Shown piece by piece: positions 7,001 through 15,545 of a stretch of 52,663 nt of DNA. Each line of letters opens with the position of its first letter. The first letter of the stretch is position 1. A program made the translations under genes and the position numbers. Below the pieces are notes generated by a model. That model saw nothing but the letters and a program-made list of their open reading frames with translations. It ran no database searches and was not told the origin of the DNA. Source of the stretch: CAZUGO01 sp964619935 (GTDB taxonomy: Bacteria; Planctomycetota; Phycisphaerae; UBA1845; CAIVHJ01); assembly GCA_964619935.1 (NCBI GenBank), contig CAZUGO010000029.1:1-52663 (forward strand), read 5' to 3'.

Positions 7001-9861
7001 CCAAGGAACTTCGTATTGAGCACCGTGGGGAATGAGTTCTCTAGGGGGTCACCGTTAATAGCGAAGAGGCCGCCGCCGGCCCAATCGGCGCGATTCGATT
7101 GAAAAGCGCACGATTGTACTATGGGCAGGCCCTCGAAGAGACTCGTGTACAGGCCTCCGCCGCTGAGCAGTGCGGTGTTGGATTGGAATACCACATCGAG
7201 AAGCTGCGCCGAGCCACCAAAGAGGTAGGCGCCTGCACCATACCCGTCGACGTTCTCGCCGAGGGAGAATCCGGTATTGGGATCCTCGCCCGATCCACCG
7301 GCCAGGTTCGCGACAACCCGGCAGTGGCGAATTTGTGGGCTGCTGGTTCCCAGGTAGATCCCGGCTCCGCGAACCGTGTCGGGCGGAGCATCCGGCGGGC
7401 ACAAACATTGGGACACGAGTCCATCGGGACAGGCCCGCCCGGCAGTGATGGTGAAGCCGTCCAGCACCGCGGTGCTGTCCACGTTGATTCCCGCCACCAC
7501 GTGGATGCTGTTGTCGCAGATCCCCAAGTCCGATTCGGCGACGTCATTGTCGCAACCGGTGTATTGAGCGCAGGACGGGTCCACCAGCTCATCAATCTGG
7601 TCGCCGGAAAAGCACTCGATGGCCTCGGCCAGTTCGGCACACAGGACTCCGCACCCCTGATTCGAACAGTCATCCCCATTGAGGTCACCGCTCAAGACCG
7701 TGACGTTTGCGGTCGGATTGCGCTGGCCCAAGGCGGTTTCCGTACCGTTGAACCCGCCGTAGATCGCCACGCCGTTGCGCAGCGCAAAGCTGACCGTTCG
7801 ATCGCCTGGAAGGACCTTGTCGCCCTGGTCCGGAGTATAGGTTCCGGCGGCAACCCAGATCTCGGGAATCCCGGACGCTTCCGCGAAATCCAGGGCGTCC
7901 TGCAGGTGATTCATCGCGTCGGCCCAACTGGAGCCGTCGTTGATGCCTCCGGCATCGTCGTTGACAAAGATCGGCGGCCGGTACTCGAAGGCGCCCATGT
8001 CCACAATCAAGGGGTAGGGGGGCTCAGGCACGCCACTGTCGCCCACAAAAGGATTGTCAAGGAAACGGGAATTGCCCTCAAGATCCAGCGGAGTGTGCTC
8101 GGCGACGTCTCCATCTCCATCCAAATCGGCTGAGTCGGCCGGGACGACAGTGTTGTCGCCGGCATCCGCTGCCGGTGAGGTTCCTGTAAGACGTAGATCG
8201 TCGTCTGCCGTGCCGGAGATGTTGTCCGGGCCGTCGGGGTCGACGAACAGCGGATCGGCATCAAGTACACCGATGCCGCCCGCGCCAGACCAACCACCCT
8301 GGACGATGCTGTAGTTGATGCTCGGATTCCCTCCGCCCTGGTACACCTGTGCAGATTCGTCGTCGTTTTGCCCGTTGTTGTCGGTATTCGCCCACAGAAT
8401 TGAATTAGTGACAAGTGGGTGGCTCGAACTGCTGCTGTGCATTCCGCCACCCTCGATTGAAGCAGCGTTGGCGTTAAATGTACAGTTGACCACCGTCGAA
8501 GCATCGCTGAAAGAGCTGTAAATTCCGCCGCCCCGAAGGGCCGAGTTTCCGCTGAACGCGCAATTGGTCAGAATGGCGGTCGTGGGTGAACCCGCTCCGC
8601 TGATCAAGATTCCCCCGCCATTGGTGTTAGCCAGGTTCCCTAAGAAAGTACAACTCGTCACGATGGGACTGCTCCCTTGCGCGCAGCTAATACCGCCGCC
8701 GCCGCCTGCGGAGTTCCCGATGAACAGACAACGGGTCACGTCTGGGCTGCAGCTATCGTTCCTCATGCCTCCACCGGAGGACGAGGTAGAGTTGTTGCTA
8801 AACGTGCAGTCCACCAGAACTGGACTGGTGAATGGGCTGGCGTTAATGTTGACCATTCCACCGCCTTGGACGGCCACGTTCTCGTTGAATATGCAAGCAA
8901 CAACGGTTGGGCCGCTCGCGGTGCTGTTTCCCATCCCTCCGCCGTAATCGGCTGTGTTTGCTTCAAACGTGCAATTGGTCACTGTGGGGTTGCTGCCGTT
9001 GATGTTGTACATGCCTCCGCCGAAAAAGCCGGCCGAATTCTTACTGAAAAGGGAGGAATTTACCATCGGATGACTCTGAGCTAAGTTGTACATGCCAGCT
9101 CCAGCTCCTGTGCTGCTGGTCGCATTCCCGCGGAAAACGCAATCGCTGACCGTAGGGCTGCTGCCAGCCGTGTTCGCCATCCCGCCCCCAAGCGAGGAAA
9201 CTGAGTTGGAGGTAAACGTGCACAACGTGACAGTAGGGCTACCGACCTCATTCCACATTCCGCCCCCACGGTTGTGCGGAGCTCCTCCGTTTCCATTGCC
9301 GGCGGTAATAGTAAACCCGTCCAGGAGGGCGGTGGCGTTCGTCCCGCTACCCGTCACGACGTGATAGCTGTTCTCGGTGTTGTTCGTTGCGATGATGCAA
9401 AAGCCGTCATCGCCGCAGAGTCCGCCGAAAGAATTGCAATCGGGAGAGTTAACGGTGCAGGCCACGGGGGCGTCGTTGCCGTCGAGATCACCGCTGAGGA
9501 TGGTTTGGTTGGCGACGAAATCGCGGTCGGCCAAGGTGAACAGGGGGTCCTGGGGGTCTTCAGTTCCGGCGAAGCCGCCGTAGAGGGCGACTCCGGATTC
9601 CAACTGGAAGGTGGCGGTGCGTTCGCCGGCCGGGCCGGCGGGCGTGTAAGTGCCGGCGGCGACCCAGATTTGATCGCCGGAGTTGGCCAGACTCAGGGCT
9701 GTCTGCAGGTCCGGGCACGCGTCGACCCAGCTTGTGCAGCCGTTCGGCGGGCCCGCATCATCGTTCACATACCAGGTGGTCTGCGCCCCTGCGGAGCCCA
9801 GCGCGGATAAGACCACTTGGGCGGCAATCAACACGACACTGCTTCGGATTCGAACGGACAC
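4099..9861 (-). CDS. Giant secreted beta-helix protein with calcium-type repeats and C-terminal dockerin
   Basis: This 1920-residue exported protein is a mosaic. A signal peptide (residues 1-26, ending GSAGAQ) is followed by two right-handed beta-helix units (about 30-620 and 635-1140) made of short GGGM.N and GGGL repeats, as in choice-of-anchor-Q/polymorphic outer-membrane-like proteins; both open with VNDDAG. Residues about 1165-1420 hold a run of DCN.N..PD.CD repeats, which resemble thrombospondin type 3 calcium-binding repeats. A beta-rich region leads to two dockerin-like repeats at the end (DLNHDGMINAVDLAQVLGNW and DFNGNNLIDAADLAQLLGSW). The start is GTG at 9861-9859, with AAGGAG seven bases upstream. 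Role unknown; cell-surface adhesion or an envelope function is likely. It stands alone, with no operon partner. Confidence 0.85.
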   Translation of the reverse strand: MSVRIRSSVVLIAAQVVLSALGSAGAQTTWYVNDDAGPPNGCTSWVDACPDLQTALSLANSGDQIWVAAGTYTPAGPAGERTATFQLESGVALYGGFAGTEDPQDPLFTLADRDFVANQTILSGDLDGNDAPVACTVNSPDCNSFGGLCGDDGFCIIATNNTENSYHVVTGSGTNATALLDGFTITAGNGNGGAPHNRGGGMWNEVGSPTVTLCTFTSNSVSSLGGGMANTAGSSPTVSDCVFRGNATSSTGAGAGMYNLAQSHPMVNSSLFSKNSAGFFGGGMYNINGSNPTVTNCTFEANTADYGGGMGNSTASGPTVVACIFNENVAVQGGGMVNINASPFTSPVLVDCTFSNNSTSSSGGGMRNDSCSPDVTRCLFIGNSAGGGGGISCAQGSSPIVTSCTFLGNLANTNGGGILISGAGSPTTAILTNCAFSGNSALRGGGIYSSFSDASTVVNCTFNANAASIEGGGMHSSSSSHPLVTNSILWANTDNNGQNDDESAQVYQGGGNPSINYSIVQGGWSGAGGIGVLDADPLFVDPDGPDNISGTADDDLRLTGTSPAADAGDNTVVPADSADLDGDGDVAEHTPLDLEGNSRFLDNPFVGDSGVPEPPYPLIVDMGAFEYRPPIFVNDDAGGINDGSSWADAMNHLQDALDFAEASGIPEIWVAAGTYTPDQGDKVLPGDRTVSFALRNGVAIYGGFNGTETALGQRNPTANVTVLSGDLNGDDCSNQGCGVLCAELAEAIECFSGDQIDELVDPSCAQYTGCDNDVAESDLGICDNSIHVVAGINVDSTAVLDGFTITAGRACPDGLVSQCLCPPDAPPDTVRGAGIYLGTSSPQIRHCRVVANLAGGSGEDPNTGFSLGENVDGYGAGAYLFGGSAQLLDVVFQSNTALLSGGGLYTSLFEGLPIVQSCAFQSNRADWAGGGLFAINGDPLENSFPTVLNTKFLGNRSVGYDGGGVWLDLSGGSFTNCLFSGNRARRGGGLAANDGSAPTLVNCTFSRNRADQEGGGLAAIPSISPSVPLVRNSIFWGNMGGAGQAAQVSTAGGTPDIKRSIIQSCSTLCGVSQFNFNLDPLFVDADGADDSDGTADDDLGLQAASPAIDAGNNLVVPTDSTDVDQDGDGTERFPVDLAGSARFLETPATPNIGIADPPDYWAIVDLGAFEFFPDCNGNSVLDELEISDGLANDCNTNGIPDACDIDSDSTASGGPFYCVTVCSADCNNDAIPDECQVAVEDCNDSGVPDNCELLGNDCDGNMVPDECDLAAMTYPDCDANAIPDVCELDCNENGVADSCDLVVRTSQDCNANGTPDECDIDPAGGAPGGPYFCVMACDPDCDDNGVPDVCDLAACAGNRDCADCNANSVPDACDIAVGTLTDTTPMDGEPDECVEFDDQCIDNSNWSCANNWEADDVPGDDNPLPAALDVESAVIGLAGTTVTLDIDATVDSLVVINGAILNISGGNLTIDGTFGIFVDGGVSVADGFAIIAEAAFAISGPQPLQLAGASAGLSSAAPADVISNFGIISGQGFIEATLHNAASGVVRAAVPGLLARRGPRQGPKDVVLQITGGNPQVNDGVFEATAGTVLLIDTPVTGGGAFVANLGTIEIQADITENPPGSDLSLVVIGGGTITIGVPAGGLYVEGCGPVIIDPEFTNGSIVAMGSGLQGASSWTVGNDNDDVTADLELLDGSVGLVNGPVIVNANGTLTISNSELTADELIVAPGGTVNLGSSLALDHGLVMTASDPSAWSLQPDAIVRINGGVGLPNTSPQGYAELEVGCDDLGVDPAGFSGPFGIPVLEIGPGAHLSLFDRFANTSGACEALYVDTLRFTDAAGRLNRNGLNLYYNTLEGSPGQIVNLVVGNGCADLNHDGMINAVDLAQVLGNWGPCPGCAADFNGNNLIDAADLAQLLGSWTSE

Positions 9862-10199
9862 CTATTACTCCTTCCGCGGCCAGTCACCTGAATCACGTGC
9901 CAACCGCCAGGCGATTGCCGTCGATGGACAAGTCCGTTTGACGTCCAGGTTCCACGCCTTGCCATCAAAGTGGTAGACATAGGCGGCACCGGAATTGGTG
10001 GCCAAATCATCGTCTCCAAGGGCACCTACTCAATCCCGAGTTCGGGACCGATCGCTGATCTTAATAACACCGAAGGGAACCGGTATTCACCCACAATTCA
10101 TCGCGAAGTTCAAGCCCAGGCGCTCCCGGCTGCGTGAAAACCGACCGTGAATTCACACAACTCTTTACAAGAACAGGATTAAGTGAACACCGGCGCTGG
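9862..10199. other. Intergenic region upstream of the giant secreted protein
   Basis: These 338 bases lie between two minus-strand genes. They must hold the promoter of the giant protein gene and perhaps a terminator for the kinase-binding-protein gene. A small CCCGAGTTCGGG hairpin at about 10037-10048 has no T-run on either side. The stretch at 10055-10185 is clearly richer in A+T than its surroundings. No ORF is convincing. Confidence 0.4.
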
Positions 10200-13127
10200 T
10201 CACGGCGAGCGCTCCGACGTTGCCGGGGTCCACCATTCGCGCACCCCAGGGAAGAAGCCGAAGGGCCCCCGAATGCTGAAGCCGACCCCGCGGATGCGTT
10301 TTGACAAGGTCCACTTGGCCCGACTGTGGCACAGAAACAGCGCCGGCTGATCCTGATAGACCAAGTCCTGGATCCGTGAGTACAGCGTTTTTCGCCGGGC
10401 AAAGTTCAGCTCGGACTTGGCCTGTTCGAACAGGGCGTTGACCTGGGGGTTATGGTAACCGTGCTGCACGGGGTAACCCGAACCTGCCCTGCCGGAATGC
10501 CACAGGATTTCATCACCTTCCGGGTAGGTGCTGAGCGCCAGGGCGTTCAGGATGCCGTCGAATTCAGCGCGTTCCAGGCCGAGCAGCCAGTCGGCGGCGG
10601 TACACGGCAGCAGCGACACCTGAATGCCCACCCGGGCCAGATCGTCCGCCAGCGCCTCCATCATGGTCTGGTTTACCTGCGCCGAGCGGAACGCGATGGT
10701 GAAGCGGAACGGCACCGGGTTGTCGAGGTCGTCCGTCCGGACCCGAACGCCATCCTGCAGCTTCCAACCGGCGGTATCCAACAACGATGCCGCCAGCTCC
10801 GGGTTGTAACGGTACTGTTCGGCCGCCATCTCGCCGACCCAGGATTGTTCCGGAAAAATGCCCACCACCTGATCATCGGGATCCAGTCCGGCGCGATCCA
10901 TGGCCCCGGTCAGGTGGAAGGCGTGGGCCAGTGCCCGCCGCACTTGGGGGTCGCCGAACAATTCCGGGCGCTTGGCCATGTTCCACATCACGAATGAATA
11001 GGCGCTGCGCGAACAATCCACCACATATCCCGGGAAGTCGCGATTGGCCCGCTGGGCGACGTATTGCCCCGCGCTGAGGGTAATCACGTCCAGGGCGCCG
11101 TCCAAGAACAATTGGAACTGCCCGGCGGCGTCCGGTTCGACCCGAAAGTCGATCCGCTTGAAACAGGGTGGCTGTCCAGGATACCCGTCCCAGCGCTCCA
11201 GCACGATCCGGGGGCTGCGCGCCACCAGCCGGTAAGGACCGTTGCCGATCAGGGGGTCACCGGCGATGGTGGTCAATTCCTGGGCCAGCGCTTCGGGGCC
11301 GGCGCTGAGATCGGCGGCGCCGTAGACGTGTTTGGGAATGATCGGGAAATTCAGCTCGCGCTGCGGTTCAGAGCGGGCCTCGCGGTAGTGCACGACCAGC
11401 GTTTCACCACGAACCTCCATGGACTCGATGTTGAATTCCTCGCCGGGTCGCAGGCGGCGATACACGTCCCACGAGAAAATGACGTCTTCGGCGGTGAGCG
11501 GCCGTCCGTCCTGCCAGAGGGCGTCCGGGCGGATCCGCAGAATCCCCGTCTTGCCGTCGCACTGAAAGGCCCCCTCGATCACCGCCGGGTTGTCTTCGAG
11601 GATCCCGTCGAAGCGCCGCACAAAGAGCGTGTCGTACAGCAGTTCGGCGATTTCCAGGTCGGGGGGGTGTTTTTCGGTTCCTTTGAGAATGTGGCAGTAG
11701 CGCACCGGGGCCTGGTTCAGGGAGCGATACAGCGTCGCCCCGTAGTCCACCTCGCTGGGTTTCGGGCGCTCAAAGACCTCCGGCGGCACGCCCCGGCGGA
11801 TGTTCCGGATGCGATCACGCTCGTAGGTGTGGCGAATCGGGTTGGGACCGACGTCGACCTGCTGGGTGATGTCACTGGTGGGGGGGCGCGAAATGGCTTG
11901 GCCGATCAGCGCGGCAACGGGGAGGGCCACGGCAAAGACCGCCGCAACCCCCACCTTGACCCGATGGCGGCCGAGCGTCTTGCGGGTGAGGTACCACACG
12001 CTGTCACGCTTGGCTTCAATGGGTTCACCGGCGAGGTAGCGGCGGATGTCGCGAGCCAGTTCGCCGGCCACCTGGTAACGCCGCTCGCGCTCCTTGGCCA
12101 GGGCTTTGAGCACGATCATCTCGACTTCGTCATTGATGCCGCGGCGCCCGCTGCTGGGGCGCTGCGGGTCTACATGCAGGATGTTGTGCACGACCTCATG
12201 CGGACTGCCGACCACCGGATAGGGAAACCGCCCGGCCAAGAGCTGGTACAAGATGACACCCAGGGCGTAGACGTCCGTACGGGTGTCGATCTTGCCCGAC
12301 CGGCCCTCGACCTGCTCGGGCGCCGACCACGGCATGGACCCGACGAATTGACCTGTGGCGGTCATGACTTGCGGATGGGTCTCGTCGGTGAAGTCGGCGG
12401 TAGCCACGCGGGCCAGCCCGAAGTCCAGAACGGTGGGCTTCCCGGATTCGTCGACCAGGATGTTGCCGGGCTTCAGATCGCGGTGCACAACGCCTTTGAG
12501 GTGGGCGGCGTTGACTGCCTCGCAAACGCCCAGGAACAGCGCCAGAACGGCCTCGACCCCCAGCTGGTGGTCAGTGACGTAATGATCCAGCGGCTGGCCC
12601 GAAATGTAGTCCATGGTGTAGTAGTGACCATGAGCGGTGACGCCGCTGTCGTGGATGGTGGCGATCCCGGGGTGGTTCAGCGCCCCCAGGATGCGAATTT
12701 CGCGATCGAAGCGGACTTTGTCTTTGTGGCTGGCGAAGGGTCCTTCGCGCATGATCTTGATGGCCACCTTGCGACGCGTGCCGGTTTGCAGGGCCAGGTA
12801 CACCGCGCCTTGGCCGCCACGGCTCAGCGGCCGGAGGATCTCGTAACCGGGGATGGCGTCCCGCAACGGATCCTGGGACTGGAGCCCCGCCCGTAGTGCA
12901 ACGGCCTGGGTTTCATCCAGCGATCGGCCGGCGTCGAGGATCAGGTGCATCGCTCGCAGCCGCTCGGCGAGTTCGGGCATCAGGTCCGGGTGCTGAGCCA
13001 GCAATGCCGGCCCGTCAATCGGCTGCCCTGCATCCCAGCGCTGCATGCAGTTGTCGACCACGGCATCGATGCGCCGCTGGCGATCGAGTGGGCCCTGGTC
13101 CTCAGAATTGCTGCTGTCCGCACTCAT
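10200..13127 (-). CDS. Hanks-type Ser/Thr kinase fused through one membrane helix to a family-5 solute-binding domain
   Basis: This 975-residue protein has an N-terminal planctomycete kinase leader (to about 90) and a full kinase domain: Gly-rich loop RGGQGAV at 103-109, VAIK with Lys124, Glu143, HRDLKPGN at 215-222, DFGLA at 235-239 and APE at 269-271. A single hydrophobic helix spans about 391-410. The C-terminal half (about 480-965) is a complete SBP_bac_5 (DppA/OppA-type) domain, seen in ALWQDGRPLTAEDVIFSWDV, the IIPKHVYG and GNGPYRL elements, and SYPEGDEILWHSG near the end. Topology predicts a cytoplasmic kinase and an external peptide-binding module, so it could phosphorylate targets when a peptide-like ligand binds (inference). 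No permease or ATPase gene of a peptide transporter is nearby. It follows an ECF sigma gene by 112 bases. No clear Shine-Dalgarno sequence. Confidence 0.93.
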   Translation of the reverse strand: MSADSSNSEDQGPLDRQRRIDAVVDNCMQRWDAGQPIDGPALLAQHPDLMPELAERLRAMHLILDAGRSLDETQAVALRAGLQSQDPLRDAIPGYEILRPLSRGGQGAVYLALQTGTRRKVAIKIMREGPFASHKDKVRFDREIRILGALNHPGIATIHDSGVTAHGHYYTMDYISGQPLDHYVTDHQLGVEAVLALFLGVCEAVNAAHLKGVVHRDLKPGNILVDESGKPTVLDFGLARVATADFTDETHPQVMTATGQFVGSMPWSAPEQVEGRSGKIDTRTDVYALGVILYQLLAGRFPYPVVGSPHEVVHNILHVDPQRPSSGRRGINDEVEMIVLKALAKERERRYQVAGELARDIRRYLAGEPIEAKRDSVWYLTRKTLGRHRVKVGVAAVFAVALPVAALIGQAISRPPTSDITQQVDVGPNPIRHTYERDRIRNIRRGVPPEVFERPKPSEVDYGATLYRSLNQAPVRYCHILKGTEKHPPDLEIAELLYDTLFVRRFDGILEDNPAVIEGAFQCDGKTGILRIRPDALWQDGRPLTAEDVIFSWDVYRRLRPGEEFNIESMEVRGETLVVHYREARSEPQRELNFPIIPKHVYGAADLSAGPEALAQELTTIAGDPLIGNGPYRLVARSPRIVLERWDGYPGQPPCFKRIDFRVEPDAAGQFQLFLDGALDVITLSAGQYVAQRANRDFPGYVVDCSRSAYSFVMWNMAKRPELFGDPQVRRALAHAFHLTGAMDRAGLDPDDQVVGIFPEQSWVGEMAAEQYRYNPELAASLLDTAGWKLQDGVRVRTDDLDNPVPFRFTIAFRSAQVNQTMMEALADDLARVGIQVSLLPCTAADWLLGLERAEFDGILNALALSTYPEGDEILWHSGRAGSGYPVQHGYHNPQVNALFEQAKSELNFARRKTLYSRIQDLVYQDQPALFLCHSRAKWTLSKRIRGVGFSIRGPFGFFPGVREWWTPATSERSP

Positions 13128-13239
13128 GGCTGGGTGTCGCCTGCATGATGCGATGGCGCAGATTGGGGACTGCGGATCCGATCCGCCGCCGCGCGATCGC
13201 CTGTTTCTTGATCTCCTGCCGCGGCGGACCGCGACGCGG

Positions 13240-13860
13240 CTATTTCCGGGTGAGAAAACCCGACGCGCTGCCCAGTTGTTCGCGCAAGGCCCGCAATCCG
13301 CGGCTGCAGAGCATGTGCACGGCCCGGTCAGTTCGGCCCATGAGCGCGGCGACCTCCTTCACCGGCCGACCCTCGATGTAGCGCATCCACAGGGCTTCGC
13401 GGTAGTCGTCCTTGATGCCGGCCAGCGCCACCTGGAGTTGGCGCTCGAACTCGTGGCGGGCGGCATGGTGACTGGGGGTGGCGTCGTGGCCGGCCAGCAC
13501 CTGCGCCAATTCAACAAACGACGTTCCTGCACCCACGGGGCGCCCGACCTGTTTTCGGAGATCCCGCTTGCCAGCCAGCAGCCAGCGGCGAGCGTTGAAG
13601 AAGCGGCGCTCGGCAATCTTGGCCAGCCAGCAATAAAGTGATTCCGGGCCCTTTGGAACGAAGCTGCTGATGTGGCGATAGGCCTCGGCGTAGGTTTCCT
13701 GGAGAACCTCGTCGACCGTCAACAGCGGCCCCAACTCGCGCGGGATCCAGGCGTGCACCTTGCGGCGCAGTTGCGCGTCGTGCCGCATGAGCAGCCGGCC
13801 CATCGCGAGGCGATCGCCACCGATGGCGGCCTGGATCAACTCCGAATCGTGATCAGGCAT
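13240..13860 (-). CDS. ECF sigma factor associated with a Ser/Thr kinase
   Basis: This protein of 206 residues contains sigma-70 region 2 (about 5-95; LTVDEVLQETYAEAYRHISSF and the WLAKIAERRFFNARR stretch) and region 4 (about 140-195; ALWMRYIEGRPVKEVAALMG with the helix-turn-helix DRAVHMLCSRGLRAL). It would direct RNA polymerase to a small regulon. Planctomycetes carry ECF groups whose genes sit next to Ser/Thr kinases and which are thought to be controlled by phosphorylation instead of an anti-sigma factor; this gene has the kinase-binding-protein gene right behind it and no anti-sigma gene. ATG 13860 is chosen because the protein then starts like other ECFs (MPDHDSELIQAAIGGD); GTG 13896 would add 12 residues. 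Neither has a good Shine-Dalgarno sequence. Confidence 0.88.
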   Translation of the reverse strand: MPDHDSELIQAAIGGDRLAMGRLLMRHDAQLRRKVHAWIPRELGPLLTVDEVLQETYAEAYRHISSFVPKGPESLYCWLAKIAERRFFNARRWLLAGKRDLRKQVGRPVGAGTSFVELAQVLAGHDATPSHHAARHEFERQLQVALAGIKDDYREALWMRYIEGRPVKEVAALMGRTDRAVHMLCSRGLRALREQLGSASGFLTRK

Positions 13861-14026
13861 CAGCACACGTTGCTTTCGGTCCCCGCGGGCATCCACACCC
13901 GGCAGATCATGGGGTCATTGTAACCCAATGCCCGTCCGAGCACAGGGACGACCCGATGGGGCGCCGCAGTCCCATGCGCAGGCGGCACCCTCCCGCGAGA
14001 TGGGCCCCTCGAACGTCACGTTGAGC

Positions 14027-14272
14027 CTACTCGATTCCGCGCACCGCGTTCTTGTATTGCTGGGCCGTGATCTGTGACACTTCCGAACTTTGCAGGATCA
14101 CGCGGTCGCCGGAACAGGCATCGGTGAGGTCCACGGCGCCACTGGACTTGCGCACGATCTTGGTGGTGTAGTAGTTCTTGCCGGTCGTGGGATCATGCAC
14201 GCGGTAATGGGTGGTGCATCCCACACACAGCACGCAGAACAGCAGCAGGATCAGTCGCTTGATCATGTCCAT
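14027..14272 (-). CDS. Small lipoprotein, possibly YgdI/YgdR-like
   Basis: This 81-residue protein has a signal peptide (MDMIKRLILLLFCVLCVGC) whose lipobox puts the lipidated cysteine at residue 19. The rest, containing THYRVHDPTTGKNYYTTK and a C-terminal VILQSSEVSQI, is a short beta-rich domain reminiscent of the small SH3-like lipoproteins of the YgdI/YgdR (DUF903) type, although similarity is only general. The start is supported by GAAGG upstream. Function unknown. It is transcribed away from the GDSL lipoprotein gene, and the two share a spacer of 350 bases. Confidence 0.7.
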   Translation of the reverse strand: MDMIKRLILLLFCVLCVGCTTHYRVHDPTTGKNYYTTKIVRKSSGAVDLTDACSGDRVILQSSEVSQITAQQYKNAVRGIE

Positions 14273-14622
14273 CCCTTCTCATGGGTTTGAAGATCTTGGG
14301 CTATGGTAACCGGGGACGGGTCGCGTGGCCAAGCGGACCCAACGGCCCGGGTGGGCCGCCGGCTGAGCCCGGCTGGCGGCAGGCGATATCCACCCCAATA
14401 ATCTGGAAGGCCACGAGACCGCCGGCCCTGCTGCGTGCTCCGGCGGTCCGCTCGACCGTCTTGCGGATGGCTCCTCGGATCGCCGCCCTCCGACCCCAAG
14501 GCGCAGCCCCGCCCCAAGCGGGACCGGGGAGCGTTCGGGCACCCGGCCCGGGACTCCTACGTACCTGGATCAGACATTCGTGCGGCGACTATGATATGGG
14601 CGCCTGTAAGGAGGTGCTGCGG
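14273..14622. other. Divergent spacer between two lipoprotein genes
   Basis: This 350-base GC-rich spacer should hold the promoters of both divergent genes. TATGAT at about 14591-14596 could be a -10 element for the + strand gene, but no matching -35 is seen. AAGGAGG at 14608-14614 is the Shine-Dalgarno sequence that fixes the next start at GTG 14623. No ORF is convincing. Confidence 0.4.
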
Positions 14623-15372
14623 GTGCGCTGCTGCCGCCAAGCAATCGTGTGGGCGCTGGGGGCCGGGATGCTGGCCGGATGCCAGTCATCATATCCCGAG
14701 GTGGTCTACGTGGCTTTCGGCGATTCCTCAACGCGCGGGCCGTCTGAAATGGATTACGTCGACTACCTCCCGGACCTCATGAACCTCCCCGAGGAGCAGT
14801 GGTTCAACGAAGGCGACGGCGGCGAGGTCACCGCCGAAGGTCTGGTCCGCCTGCAGATGCTGCTGGACTCCGAGTTCTTTCCCAACGCCCAGGTCCTGCT
14901 GTTCTGGGAAGGCGGCAACGACCTGATCGATATGGTGGCCGCCGTGGATCCGCTGTTGCTGTCCGACCCCAGCAGCGCGTCCTTTCGCTTCCGGGACGAA
15001 ATCGAGATGTTGCTGGACGAGATTCAGGGCAACCTCGAGAATGCCATCCAAGTGGCCCGCGACGCCGGGTGGCAGGTCTTTGTGGCCACCTACTTCTTCC
15101 TGCCGGAGTTCAGCACCAATTGCGATCCGCTGCTGCTCGATCTGCTGTTGCCGGCCCAGTCGGCCAACGCCAACCGATACACCATCATGCTCAACGAGCG
15201 CATCCGGCTGGCCACCGCGAACCAAGGCGCCACCCTCGTGGACGTCGCCACCCTGGACGACGTCCTGCGATCCGACAGCGATTACTACGAGAATTGCAAT
15301 CACCTCAGCGCCCAAGGCAACGCCGTGGTGGCCCAATTGTTCGCAGATGTGATTCTTGCCAACCGCGACTGA
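14623..15372 (+). CDS. SGNH/GDSL-family hydrolase-like lipoprotein
   Basis: This 249-residue lipoprotein has a signal ending in the lipobox GMLAGC. Block I is present as AFGDSSTRG (nucleophile Ser), block III as EGGNDLID (oxyanion Asn), and block V as ENCNHLSAQG with the catalytic His. The Asp normally three residues before that His is Asn here, so the triad is not canonical. Members of the family are esterases, lipases or acetyl-hydrolases acting outside the cytoplasm. GTG 14623 was chosen since AAGGAGG lies eight bases upstream and translation gives a proper lipoprotein signal; the in-frame ATG 14596 precedes that Shine-Dalgarno sequence. Substrate unknown. Confidence 0.78.
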   Translation: MRCCRQAIVWALGAGMLAGCQSSYPEVVYVAFGDSSTRGPSEMDYVDYLPDLMNLPEEQWFNEGDGGEVTAEGLVRLQMLLDSEFFPNAQVLLFWEGGNDLIDMVAAVDPLLLSDPSSASFRFRDEIEMLLDEIQGNLENAIQVARDAGWQVFVATYFFLPEFSTNCDPLLLDLLLPAQSANANRYTIMLNERIRLATANQGATLVDVATLDDVLRSDSDYYENCNHLSAQGNAVVAQLFADVILANRD

Positions 15373-15545
15373 GCCGCGATCCGCAAACGTGGGCCATTTG
15401 GAAACGACCCGCTGGGTCCACTGGCCGGCGCCATCCGTCGTGCTCGTCGCCCGCGGCCTGATCCGCGACGCAGTCGGTTGCTGACCTGGCTTCGGCATCG
15501 CGGCCCCTCGCCGCCGGCGGACGGCCGCCCCGCGAGGACCGCCGC

